Shown: piece after piece, positions 18,721 through 27,225 of the stretch
Layout of the letters: each line of letters opens with the position of its first letter
Position numbering within the stretch: the first letter of the stretch is position 1
From: Bacteroidetes bacterium ADurb.Bin008
Lineage (GTDB): Bacteria > Bacteroidota > Bacteroidia > Bacteroidales > Tenuifilaceae
Length of the DNA: 47,681 nucleotides
Assembly (NCBI GenBank): GCA_002071445.1
Contig: MWFE01000056.1
Location: forward strand, 1 to 47,681
Direction of reading: 5' to 3'
Notes under the pieces: model-generated
What the model was told of the DNA's origin: nothing
Database searches by the model: none
What the model saw: the letters and a program-made list of their open reading frames with translations, nothing else
Position numbers and translations under genes: made by a program

Positions 18721-18733
18721 AAAATCAAAAACA

Positions 18734-19114
18734 ATGGAAATAATCGGTAAACTTTTCAGCAAACTTCCCCAACAGAGTGGAGAGGGGAAGAACGGCAAGT
18801 GGGTAAAACAAGAGTTTATTGTTGAAACACAAGATCAGTTCCCTCGCAAAATATGCATCGCCCTCTGGGGCGATAAAGTTCGCGACTTAGACCTTTTCCA
18901 AATAGGCGAATCATTAAAAGCAATGGTTAACGTGGAATCGAGAGAGTTCAACGGGAAATGGTACACCGATGTTAAAGCCTGGAGGCTTGAAAAGGTTGAC
19001 AAAAGTAGCACATCACCAACTCCTGAAGCATATCCTATGCCCGGACCGGATGATGTTCCCCCATTTATTCCCGGAGAATTTACTGCTGAAGAAGGCGACG
19101 ACTTGCCATTTTAA
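18734..19114 (+). CDS. DUF3127 family protein with SSB-like acidic C-terminal tip
   Basis: A 126-residue protein beginning MEIIGKLFSKLPQQSGEG at ATG 18734. The N-terminal about 95 residues have the DUF3127 pattern (GKLFSKLPQQSG, KWVKQEFIVETQDQFPRKICIALWGDK, VNVESREFNGKWYTDVKAWRLEK), which looks like an OB-type beta barrel. A Pro/Ser-rich linker leads to a very acidic end, EEGDDLPF. That end resembles the DDDIPF tip by which single-stranded-DNA-binding protein recruits repair and replication partners. The family has no assigned function that I know. The gene lies just after a terminator, so it is probably expressed from its own weak promoter or by read-through. Confidence 0.8.
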   Translation: MEIIGKLFSKLPQQSGEGKNGKWVKQEFIVETQDQFPRKICIALWGDKVRDLDLFQIGESLKAMVNVESREFNGKWYTDVKAWRLEKVDKSSTSPTPEAYPMPGPDDVPPFIPGEFTAEEGDDLPF

Positions 19115-19607
19115 ATCTTTGGAACTAAGATTTACCCTATATATCCCTTGGCATTTCTTTGTTATCAAGGAAATAAATAACCATTACATTCTTTTAAGGC
19201 TGTTTTTCCTAATTTAGTAGTTCATATTGTTCCGGTTAGCCTAACGAAATATAATATCAAAATCCTCATCTAATCATCCAAGTAGTATATCAAAGTTGAA
19301 AAATAGAGATCCCCGGCTTATCTTTATCTATAAACAATGTCTTTTATTATTGAGTATTAACAACCCGCACACAAGGAGATAATCAACTATATTTCAGTAT
19401 TTTAAATTTTAACGACTTATTCTTCAGAGGTTCGATTAACAATTTTTAACTGTTTTTAAGGTTTTTACTATTGCATTTAATTGTAAAAAGCCACATATTG
19501 TCCAACCGATAGACTCCTATCGTTTCTTTCAATTTGACAATTTCAATAATCTTTAACGATAGGGTGTTCCCGTTTCAACTACATTAATCGTAGTTCAATA
19601 GTTAGTA
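19115..19607. other. Long AT-rich leader upstream of the KamA-family gene
   Basis: A 493-nt gap with no ORF of note. It holds an inverted CGATAG/CTATCG pair at 19507-19522, a further CGATAG at 19557-19562, and a CCTTG/CAAGG pair near 19145-19170. There is no T-rich terminator and no clean TTTG-TAnnTTTG promoter. An mRNA leader or distal regulatory sites are possible but nothing specific is recognised. Confidence 0.3.
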
Positions 19608-21788
19608 ATGAAATACTATCCGGAGAAAATAGCGTTATCTGCCAAATCTTTAATCCTGCTTCGCAAACTTTTCGAAGAAAATCCGAGGCTTTCCAAAATT
19701 TATATGCAAGCCGAATCATCGCAGGAAGCCAAAAAATGGATTAAAGAATGGGCATTAGAGGTTATTGACGAAAACCCATCAGCCAAAAATTTTTATTTAG
19801 GAACTGAAGGTGGAATAAAAGGGTTTGAAAAGTTGAGATGGTGCGATTTCGCTGCCATACGCATTCTCGATTACATCGAAAATTCAGGCCGTAGTTTTGC
19901 TAATCCCTTCCGAACAGTAGATAAATCGGTTTCTGAGCCTTTCAACTTGTTATGGTATGGTTTTAAGAAAGGCACCGGTGGTTCAAAACCACTATTTTTT
20001 GAAGACATGATCCAGCTTTTCCGCCAGTTGAGCGGGAAACTGCAACAAAATCTTCCTTCAAAAGACAAGATAGAGCAGTGGATGAGCAGATGGAAGCACG
20101 GCCTGGAGCCTGATGTGATTAAAACAAGGGAAGAAAACAAGGAACGGATTATAAATATTTTAGTAAACAGAATCCAAAGTTGCGAAGTGGGTGAAACACG
20201 ATTCTGTTTTGAGGACGGACTGTCTTTACAACAGAAATTGGCAAAAATGAGAGAATGGTGGAACGACTACAAGTTCCATTTACGCTACGCAGTTCGCACT
20301 CCTGAACTTCTCAATGAACTGCTGGATTATTCCCTCGATTTAGACACTCAAAAACTACTGGAAAAAGCAAAGAAGAAAGGCATTCCATTTTTCATTAACC
20401 CCTACTACCTTTCTCTTCTCAATACACATACATCCAATGAAACTATTGGTTCCGACCTGGCCATAAGGCATTATGTTATTTATAGCAAGCCTTTGATTGA
20501 TCAGTTTGGCAATATCAGCGCATGGGAATTGGAAGATCAGGTGGAGCCCGGCAAACCGAATGCAGCCGGATGGCTGCTCCCGTCAAGACGATGTGTTCAC
20601 AGGCGATATCCCGAAGTGGCCATACTCATCCCCGATACTATGGGGCGTGCATGCGGCGGATTATGCGTATCATGCCAAAGGATGTATGACTTTCAGCGAG
20701 GGAATCTCAACTTTAACCTCGATAAGCTAAAACCCAACGAAACCTGGGATGAAAAGTTGAAACGTTTGTTAAGCTACTGGGAACACGATACTCAACTGCG
20801 CGATATACTGATAACAGGAGGTGATGCATTGATGAGCGCCGATAAATCGCTTAAAAAAATTTTGGATGCCATTTATGATATGGCATTACGGAAAGTAGAG
20901 GCCAATAAACAGAGAGAAAATGGAGAAAAATATGCTGAAATACAACGTATTAGATTGGGAACAAGGTTATTGGCTTACCTTCCACAGAGGGTGACCAACG
21001 AACTTCTTGGGATATTAAAAGATTTTAAGACTAAAGCTTCTTTAATTGGAATTAAGCAATTTATTATCCAAACCCATTTTGAATCACCAATGGAAGTTAC
21101 TCCTGAATCGAAATCAGCCGTGGAAAAACTTTTATCAATTGGGTGGATGGTGACCAATCAATTAGTTTTTACTTCAGCTGCTTCAAGGCGCGGACACACA
21201 GCCATGCTTCGTAAAGTTCTCAATGACATAGGCATTATCACCTATTACACATTTTCTGTTAAAGGTTATTTGGAAAATACTTTCAACTATGCCACCAATG
21301 CCAGGGCAGTTCAGGAGCAAGTTGAAGAAAAGGTATTTGGTAAGATTCCTTCAGAAACAGCTAAGGATGTTTCACTGTTTCCCTTAAGAACGGAGCATTT
21401 AATCGAGAATATTCAAACCCTTAAATCCAAAGCAAAAATCCTATTCCTAGCAACCGATCGAAGCGTAATTAACTTACCGGGTGTTGGAAAAAGTTTAACT
21501 TTTCGCACCATTGGCATAACACGTTGGGGTAGAAGGATTTTGGAATTCGATTATGATCGAACGCGTTGGCATAGCCCCATAATCAATAAAATTGGAAAGG
21601 TGACCATCATTGAATCAAAACCTATAGGAGAGTATCTGAAACAACTTGAAGAAATGGGTGAAGATCCTGATGAATATGCCAGCATATGGGGTTACTCCAT
21701 TGGAGAAACTGAACCCAGAATGGCTTTATTCGAATATCCTGAATACAAATTTAAAACGACTAAAAGGATTTCAAATCTCGAATTATAA
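19608..21788 (+). CDS. KamA-family radical SAM aminomutase-like protein (long form)
   Basis: A 726-residue member of the lysine 2,3-aminomutase (KamA) family, which uses a [4Fe-4S]-SAM cluster plus PLP to move an amino group. The radical SAM cysteines are Cys349, Cys353 and Cys356 in ACGGLCVSCQR. Also present are LITGGDALMS, IRLGTRLLAYLPQRVT and, near the C-terminus, LPGVGKS. There Lys628 sits where KamA has its PLP lysine (PGGGGK). Typical KamA is about 400-470 residues; here about 300 extra residues precede the core and about 90 follow the PLP motif. The long N-terminal part has no motif I recognise. The substrate may be lysine, glutamate or something else. Monocistronic with a long leader. 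Confidence 0.8.
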   Translation: MKYYPEKIALSAKSLILLRKLFEENPRLSKIYMQAESSQEAKKWIKEWALEVIDENPSAKNFYLGTEGGIKGFEKLRWCDFAAIRILDYIENSGRSFANPFRTVDKSVSEPFNLLWYGFKKGTGGSKPLFFEDMIQLFRQLSGKLQQNLPSKDKIEQWMSRWKHGLEPDVIKTREENKERIINILVNRIQSCEVGETRFCFEDGLSLQQKLAKMREWWNDYKFHLRYAVRTPELLNELLDYSLDLDTQKLLEKAKKKGIPFFINPYYLSLLNTHTSNETIGSDLAIRHYVIYSKPLIDQFGNISAWELEDQVEPGKPNAAGWLLPSRRCVHRRYPEVAILIPDTMGRACGGLCVSCQRMYDFQRGNLNFNLDKLKPNETWDEKLKRLLSYWEHDTQLRDILITGGDALMSADKSLKKILDAIYDMALRKVEANKQRENGEKYAEIQRIRLGTRLLAYLPQRVTNELLGILKDFKTKASLIGIKQFIIQTHFESPMEVTPESKSAVEKLLSIGWMVTNQLVFTSAASRRGHTAMLRKVLNDIGIITYYTFSVKGYLENTFNYATNARAVQEQVEEKVFGKIPSETAKDVSLFPLRTEHLIENIQTLKSKAKILFLATDRSVINLPGVGKSLTFRTIGITRWGRRILEFDYDRTRWHSPIINKIGKVTIIESKPIGEYLKQLEEMGEDPDEYASIWGYSIGETEPRMALFEYPEYKFKTTKRISNLEL

Positions 21789-22157
21789 CATTCCATTGCT
21801 CATCACTTCATGTCATGGATCTCTAAAAAGTATAGCCTTTAAATAAGCGTTAGCATCAAAAATTCTGCAACTTAGCCCTTTGATTTATACGTTAAAAGCA
21901 ACTTGAAGTATTTTTTAAAATTCCATTTACTACACTCTAACAATCATACATTACCTCTACTTTAAATTACTATATTTACGTTTTAACTATACAACGCAAC
22001 ATATTAATATTTATATCTCACTTTTTATCAGATTTTTAACAACCTGAGATAACACTACAATTTTTTTTATGGGTTTTACAACAACTTGACAACAAATAGA
22101 ATAAATTGAAACTTTTCATTATATATTTGTTTAGTTAATCTTTTCAAATTGGGGCAT
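21789..22157. other. Intergenic region upstream of the phosphate block
   Basis: AT-rich and without an ORF. It contains a spaced inverted pair TATCTCA (22014-22020) / TGAGATA (22045-22051) and the -7 element listed separately. I could not recognise a PHO-box-like direct repeat. Confidence 0.3.
22122..22129 (+). promoter_or_regulatory. -7 promoter element of the phosphate block
   Basis: TATATTTG matches TAnnTTTG, 29 nt before the ATG at 22158. A TTG at 22106-22108 is closer than the usual -33 box. A weak or regulated promoter is possible. Confidence 0.5.
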
Positions 22158-22805
22158 ATGGTTAAGTTAAGTGGTTCAAAAAAGGTTATCAAACTCCTCG
22201 AAGATTTTTTCGACACGGTTGATCAGGGTGTTTTAGTCTTTAAAAATGGCGTGAATAACTACCTGTATGGTAATAAAGAAAATTTTCACGACAATCTCAT
22301 GAATTTGGTAAGGTTGGAGAACGATGCCGATCTGATTAAAAAGGAGGTTGAGAATTTACTCTACACGCGATCCTTGGTTCCTCAGTTCAGAGGCGATTTA
22401 CTCAAACTGCTGGACGATATGGATACCATTCTGGATACCGTAAAAGAGAATCTATCGCAATTCGATGTGGAAATGCCCAGCATTCCCGTTGAATTAAATC
22501 AGGACTTCAACAAGTTGACTGAGCTGTCTGTTTCAGCAGTTGAATCGTTACTGCCAACCGTCAGAGCTTTCTTTAGGACACCGGATACAGTGAGAGACCA
22601 GCTACATAGAGTTTACTTTTTCGAAAAGGAAACCGATAAAATGGCTTTAGCCATAAAGAAAAAGGTATTTCATGAAATGACCAATCTGAATTTGAGCGAA
22701 AAGTTTCACCTGCGATACTTTACACTGCATATCGAGAATGTTTCGGATGTGGCGCAAAAGGTTGCCGACCTGCTGTCTATAATGGCCATTAAACGTACAA
22801 TTTAA
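22158..22805 (+). CDS. DUF47 family protein (PhoU-like phosphate transport accessory)
   Basis: A 215-residue all-helical protein of the DUF47 family, which resembles PhoU and is commonly encoded just before PiT phosphate transporters. The pattern FFDTVDQGVLVFKNGV, RLENDADLIKKEVENLLYT, LLKLLDDMDTILDTVKENL and FHLRYFTLHIENVSDVAQKVADLLSI agrees with the family, including the Glu/Asp-rich metal-binding helices. It probably regulates or couples to the transporter. The start is taken as ATG 22158; a TTG three codons upstream is also in frame. The stop is 14 nt before the PiT start, so the two are cotranscribed. Confidence 0.9.
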   Translation: MVKLSGSKKVIKLLEDFFDTVDQGVLVFKNGVNNYLYGNKENFHDNLMNLVRLENDADLIKKEVENLLYTRSLVPQFRGDLLKLLDDMDTILDTVKENLSQFDVEMPSIPVELNQDFNKLTELSVSAVESLLPTVRAFFRTPDTVRDQLHRVYFFEKETDKMALAIKKKVFHEMTNLNLSEKFHLRYFTLHIENVSDVAQKVADLLSIMAIKRTI

Positions 22806-22819
22806 CCCTATCTATTGCT

Positions 22820-24568
22820 GTGTTTTTGTTTTTTCTAACAGGAGGATTATTTCTAGGTTGGTCGTTGGGTTCAAACGATGCAGCCAACATTTTCGGTACC
22901 GCCGTGGGGTCGAAAATGTTGCGCTTTAGGACTGCCGCCACCATAGCAAGCATCTTCATTATTCTAGGAGCAGTGGTGCAGGGCTCGGGAACTACAGAGA
23001 CATTAGGGAAGCTGGGAACAGTGGATGCCATTGCGGGTGCTTTCACGGTTGCCATCTGTGCGGCAATCACCGTTTTTGCATTTAACAGGAATAAACTACC
23101 CGCATCAACAACCCAAGCCATTGTGGGTTCAATCATTGGCTGGAACCTGTTCACCGGCAACCCCACCGATTACTCAACTCTGACCACGATCTTATCAACA
23201 TGGATTGTCGGTCCGATACTAGGCATTATCTTTTCAGCCTTGCTGTTCATATTGACCCGTTGGCTATTGCGAAAACTTCAAATTCACCTCATAAAACTCG
23301 ATGGCTACATCCGTTGGGGGTTAATCATAGTTGGGGCGTTTGGAGCATACAGCTTGGGGGCAAATAACATAGCCAACGTGGTAGGAGTATTCATCGGATC
23401 GATTCCTCCAATAGTGGTTGATTTTGGCCTTTTCCAAATAACAGGGATAAAACTTGTTTTTCTTTTGGGCGGAATATCCATAGCCATTGGTGTTTTTACA
23501 TACGGGTCGAAAGTGATGGAAACCGTGGGTAGGGGGATAATGAATCTCACCCCTGAAGCTGCCATAGTGGTTGTTCTGGCCCACTCACTGGTACTTTTCA
23601 TATTTTCCTCTACCAGCCTATCCATTCTGCTTGAGAATATTGGACTACCAAGAATACCCTTAGTTCCCGTTTCCAGCTCGCAATTGGTGGTGGGTGCTAT
23701 TATTGGCATCGGGTTGGTGAAAGGCGTTCAAGAGTTGCAACTCAAAACCATAGGTAATATACTGTTAGGATGGTTGCTTATCCCCTTGGTTTCGTGCATT
23801 CTCTCATTTTTTGCCCTGTTTTTTATTCAAAACGTTTTCGACCTTAATGTTACCGGGGCCACCAACGAACAGTTGGCAATTCCATCTGTAACTGAGGTAG
23901 ATGTTAAATTAGACGTAGCCAATAATCTCAACCTGGTTTATCCATTCGCATTCGCCATTGCAATATTGGTGCTTGTTCCCATTATCTATTTAATTTTCAG
24001 GCAGCGTAAATCAAAAATAGATGCACAAAACGCTCTTCTGAAAAAACAAAAAGAACTTATCGAGGCGCAAAGTGCATTGACCGAATTAGAGCTAAGAGCC
24101 ATGCGCCTTGAAAATACCTCCCTGGCAAGCAAACTTGAGTTTAAACGGAATGAGTTGGTAAATTATGCCCTAAATATTATTGAGCAACAGAACTTTTTGT
24201 CTTCAATTTTGTCTTCCATAAACGAGATAAAAAAGACTAAGAACGATGTTGAACAATCGGCTAAACTCGACAACCTGATGATGCTGATTAAACAACAGAT
24301 GAACAACTCAGATAAGGTTAAAGTATTTAACCTTGAAGTGGATAAAATACATCGCGATTTTAATCAACGCCTAGCCACCCGATACCCCGATTTGACAGAA
24401 AGTGATAGGCGGCTTGCAATACTGATACGGCTGGATTTCTCGTCGAAGGAAATAGCTCCTTTGCTCAATATTTCGCCGAAAAGCGTTGAGATAGCGAGGT
24501 ATAGACTACGAAAAAAACTTGAATTGAAAGATAGAGAAAACCTAACTGAATTTCTTAAATCACTATAA
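22820..24568 (+). CDS. PiT-family phosphate transporter fused to a cytosolic coiled coil and LuxR-like helix-turn-helix
   Basis: A 582-residue protein starting at GTG 22820. Residues 1-340 are a PiT transporter with both family signatures, GSNDAANIFG at 17-26 and GANNIANVVG at 180-189, and about ten hydrophobic helices. A short extracytoplasmic stretch (about 340-371) leads to one more membrane helix (372-393, ending in RQRKSK). Then comes a charged coiled coil (about 398-515) and, at 524-582, a GerE/LuxR-like helix-turn-helix: LTESDRRLAILIRL, SSKEIAPLLNISPKSVEIARYRLRKKL. This tail closely resembles the membrane-helix/coiled-coil/HTH end of Bacteroidota one-component sensors with TPR or Y_Y_Y domains. 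A normal PiT ends near residue 340-420. The architecture suggests a transporter that also signals to DNA; that is inference. Cotranscribed with DUF47 and the porin. Confidence 0.88.
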   Translation: MFLFFLTGGLFLGWSLGSNDAANIFGTAVGSKMLRFRTAATIASIFIILGAVVQGSGTTETLGKLGTVDAIAGAFTVAICAAITVFAFNRNKLPASTTQAIVGSIIGWNLFTGNPTDYSTLTTILSTWIVGPILGIIFSALLFILTRWLLRKLQIHLIKLDGYIRWGLIIVGAFGAYSLGANNIANVVGVFIGSIPPIVVDFGLFQITGIKLVFLLGGISIAIGVFTYGSKVMETVGRGIMNLTPEAAIVVVLAHSLVLFIFSSTSLSILLENIGLPRIPLVPVSSSQLVVGAIIGIGLVKGVQELQLKTIGNILLGWLLIPLVSCILSFFALFFIQNVFDLNVTGATNEQLAIPSVTEVDVKLDVANNLNLVYPFAFAIAILVLVPIIYLIFRQRKSKIDAQNALLKKQKELIEAQSALTELELRAMRLENTSLASKLEFKRNELVNYALNIIEQQNFLSSILSSINEIKKTKNDVEQSAKLDNLMMLIKQQMNNSDKVKVFNLEVDKIHRDFNQRLATRYPDLTESDRRLAILIRLDFSSKEIAPLLNISPKSVEIARYRLRKKLELKDRENLTEFLKSL

Positions 24569-24598
24569 ACTAATTACTAACTCTAATTGTATGCAGGT

Positions 24599-26179
24599 AT
24601 GAAAAACAAACGGAAATTTTTAATTTTGGGAATGCTTATAGCCATCACAGGCTTATTGCACGCCCAAAGCAGGAATGTAACCGGTACTATCACATCGAAC
24701 ATCGATGGGAAGCCCATAGCCGGTGTTACCGTTCGACTGAAAGGGGCCGTTACCGTTGCAACATCTAACGAATCTGGCTCATACTCAGTTGCCGTTGACG
24801 AAAAGTCAACCGAAACTCTCATTTTTTCTCACCCTGACTTTGACGATATGGAGGTAGTGGTAATAGGGAAAAGTAAACTCGACATTACCCTTTCGAGCAA
24901 TGTTCGCCTAAACCAGTACGGACAAAAAGTTGATCGCCAACAGTTGAGCACAGAAAACAGGAATGGTGTACTCACCTTTGAATCAAAAGACAAGTCGTAT
25001 AAAGTATGGACTGACATGAGGGTTAACATCGACTTCACCAAACATTTCGATAATTACGACAACGATCTTTCTCCTGCCGGAAACACCAATGCTATACAGC
25101 TATCGGATGGAGGACAAATACGCAGGGCAAGGATTGGCATTAAGGGTCAGCTATCCGAAAAATGGTACGGAGAGGTGGATTTTGATTTTAGAAACCTTGA
25201 AATCGATATCAACGACGTGTATTTGCAGTACAGTGTTAATGATAATCTGGATTTTAAAGTAGGTCAATTCCGCGAGCCCATGGGGATGATGACCAATACC
25301 ACATCACGGTATGTAACATTTATGGAACGTCCGGCAAGCAGTGAATTCGATCCAAGTCGCCACGTTGGTATTGGAATGAAATACTCTCATTCAAGGTTTA
25401 TGACCGGATTTGGCCTATTCACCGATGAGGCATATGGTATTGAGGGAAAGGATACGCGCAGAAAGCAGAGAACTGGTACAGAATCAAGCTGGGCAGTTAC
25501 TGGTCGAGTTATGGGATACGCGGTAAACGAAGACGATGTAACGCTGGGCATCGGCCTGGGTGGTTCGTACCGTACTCCTGAGATTACCGATGAAGGATTC
25601 AATACAGTGAGAATCAGAACATATGATGAAAACCGCATCTCTCAAAAAAGGTTTTTGGATACTGATGCTGTTAAGTATGTAAAACACATTATCATAGCCA
25701 ATACCGAACTGGCTTTCGCATACCACTCGTTCCGTTTGCAGGGCGAATATAAAATAATGATCCTGGACAGAGGGCCTATTTACACCGATATCAATTACAC
25801 CGGCCAAAATCTGAATGACGTTCAATACAATGGACACTATATTGAAGTTGGCTTTTTCCCCTTGGGCGATAAGGTAAACTTTAACTACAACGACGGTGAA
25901 TTTACACGCGTTAGTCCAAAACACAAATGGGGTACCATTGAAATTGCTGGACGATACAGTACCATAAATCTGAATGATGAAGCGGCGGAAGTATTTGGAG
26001 GAGAGGCAAAAATTACATCTTTGGTTGTAACCTACTGGGCATACAGGAATGTAAGAATCACCCTTAACGGAGCTTATGTTGATCACGACGAGCATGCCAG
26101 CACAAAGTATAATTGGCCGGTTCCGGAAAAAGGGTACGATTATTTCTGGATTGGAACAAGATTTGAAATTGACTTTTAA
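24599..26179 (+). CDS. OprO/OprP-like phosphate-selective porin with N-terminal carboxypeptidase-regulatory-like domain
   Basis: A 526-residue outer-membrane protein. The start is the ATG at 24599 (MKNKRKFLILGM), preceded by a TTG-initiated four-residue extension that would not fit a signal peptide. The signal peptide ends near residue 22 (LHAQS). Residues about 25-105 form a carboxypeptidase-regulatory-like beta sandwich (VTGTITSNIDGKPIAGVTV). The rest is a beta barrel of the phosphate-selective porin O/P family: RRARIGIKGQLSEKWYGEVDFDF, DNLDFKVGQFREPMGM and a C-terminal aromatic end (DYFWIGTRFEIDF). It starts 30 nt after the PiT gene, which supports phosphate or polyphosphate passage through the outer membrane. 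Confidence 0.85.
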   Translation: MKNKRKFLILGMLIAITGLLHAQSRNVTGTITSNIDGKPIAGVTVRLKGAVTVATSNESGSYSVAVDEKSTETLIFSHPDFDDMEVVVIGKSKLDITLSSNVRLNQYGQKVDRQQLSTENRNGVLTFESKDKSYKVWTDMRVNIDFTKHFDNYDNDLSPAGNTNAIQLSDGGQIRRARIGIKGQLSEKWYGEVDFDFRNLEIDINDVYLQYSVNDNLDFKVGQFREPMGMMTNTTSRYVTFMERPASSEFDPSRHVGIGMKYSHSRFMTGFGLFTDEAYGIEGKDTRRKQRTGTESSWAVTGRVMGYAVNEDDVTLGIGLGGSYRTPEITDEGFNTVRIRTYDENRISQKRFLDTDAVKYVKHIIIANTELAFAYHSFRLQGEYKIMILDRGPIYTDINYTGQNLNDVQYNGHYIEVGFFPLGDKVNFNYNDGEFTRVSPKHKWGTIEIAGRYSTINLNDEAAEVFGGEAKITSLVVTYWAYRNVRITLNGAYVDHDEHASTKYNWPVPEKGYDYFWIGTRFEIDF

Positions 26180-26236
26180 TTTATACCTTTTTATACCTTT
26201 TTTAACCCATTTTACTAATTTAAACACACTACTACC

Positions 26237-27124
26237 ATGAAAAAAAGAATTTTAAGCGCAATCAGCATCGTGCTGATGGGTACGTTAATGGTTTTCGTAT
26301 CGTGCAAAGAAGAACAAAAAAACCCACCACTTATCAAAGATGTGGAAGTTACCGGTGATGGACCATTTATCGTTAAAGCCACCATACTTGACGATAATGG
26401 AGCTCTGAAAAGTGCAGAACTTTTTTACAAAAAAAGCACTGAAACTACTTTTACAACAGTGAACATGGTAAAAGGCGATGCTAATGTTTATTCTGCCGAA
26501 ATTCCTGCTCAGGATCCCACAACAGTAATCAATTACTATATTAAGGCGGTTAATTCAGTGGACTTAATCACATTTGAACCTGCAGGGGCTCCTGAAACCA
26601 CCCTTCAGTTTGAAGTTGGAGGCATTAATTACAAAGGCATTGTTCTTAACGAAATTTGGGCAGGTGCTCCATCCGATGAAGAAAAATTCATCGAGCTGTT
26701 CAATAAAACCGACAAAGACATTGATATTTCAGGCGTATTTTTTAAACGTAACGGTGATGCCGGTGACGGTGTTGTGGGAACCATACCCGACAATACAACT
26801 CTGAAAGCAGGAAAATACTACATTTTGGGGACGAAAAACAACACTACCAACCCCAATGATCCCAATGCTCCATACGATCACAGCATTTCTAAAGGTTTTT
26901 CCGCAAAAAAATCAATTCTTTTTGAAATGTTCGATCCATCGGGCAATAGGATAGACTTTTTCTTAAGAGGGTCTATGGATAACCTTGATTCTGGCGTTTC
27001 TGATCTGGCTCCTAAATCATATAGCAGAATTCCCAATGGTACCGGAGAGTGGAAAGCTGTTGATAATGCAACCCTACGTGCCGAAAATGACCCAACAGGC
27101 GCCATGGATATCCCCAATGACTAG
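26237..27124 (+). CDS. Lamin-tail-domain lipoprotein
   Basis: A 295-residue lipoprotein. The signal peptide ends at lipobox Cys23 (FVSCKEEQ). Residues about 30-125 form an Ig/FN3-like beta domain. Residues about 133-290 form a lamin-tail domain (VLNEIWAGAPSDEEKFIELFNKTDKDIDISGVFFKR, then YYILGTKNN, YSRIPNGTGEWK). Bacterial lamin-tail domains occur on secreted phosphatases, nucleases and adhesins and probably act as binding modules. It follows the porin by 57 nt containing two copies of TTTATACCTTTT, so it is likely part of the same transcript and may bind a phosphate-containing polymer at the cell surface. That role is inferred. Confidence 0.8.
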   Translation: MKKRILSAISIVLMGTLMVFVSCKEEQKNPPLIKDVEVTGDGPFIVKATILDDNGALKSAELFYKKSTETTFTTVNMVKGDANVYSAEIPAQDPTTVINYYIKAVNSVDLITFEPAGAPETTLQFEVGGINYKGIVLNEIWAGAPSDEEKFIELFNKTDKDIDISGVFFKRNGDAGDGVVGTIPDNTTLKAGKYYILGTKNNTTNPNDPNAPYDHSISKGFSAKKSILFEMFDPSGNRIDFFLRGSMDNLDSGVSDLAPKSYSRIPNGTGEWKAVDNATLRAENDPTGAMDIPND

Positions 27125-27180
27125 TTAGTTAAGGGACTGTTTTTTAAACTAAGAAGTTCATTGTTAAATATTTAATTACC

Positions 27181-27211
27181 GGGAGTACATACAAACAGTA
27201 TGTACTCCCTT
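27181..27211 (+). terminator. Perfect 12-bp hairpin between the phosphate operon and the CYTH genes
   Basis: GGGAGTACATAC (27181-27192), loop AAACA, GTATGTACTCCC (27198-27209), then TTAAAA. The T tract is only two bases, and the stem ends 17 nt before the next start codon. It may act as a terminator/attenuator or as an operator with dyad symmetry. Confidence 0.55.
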
Positions 27212-27225
27212 AAAACTTATTCACA

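Noticed and set aside
18689..18733. Upstream start for the DUF3127 gene
   Set aside because: It lies inside the terminator stem of the FKBP gene; the ATG at 18734 gives the family N-terminus.
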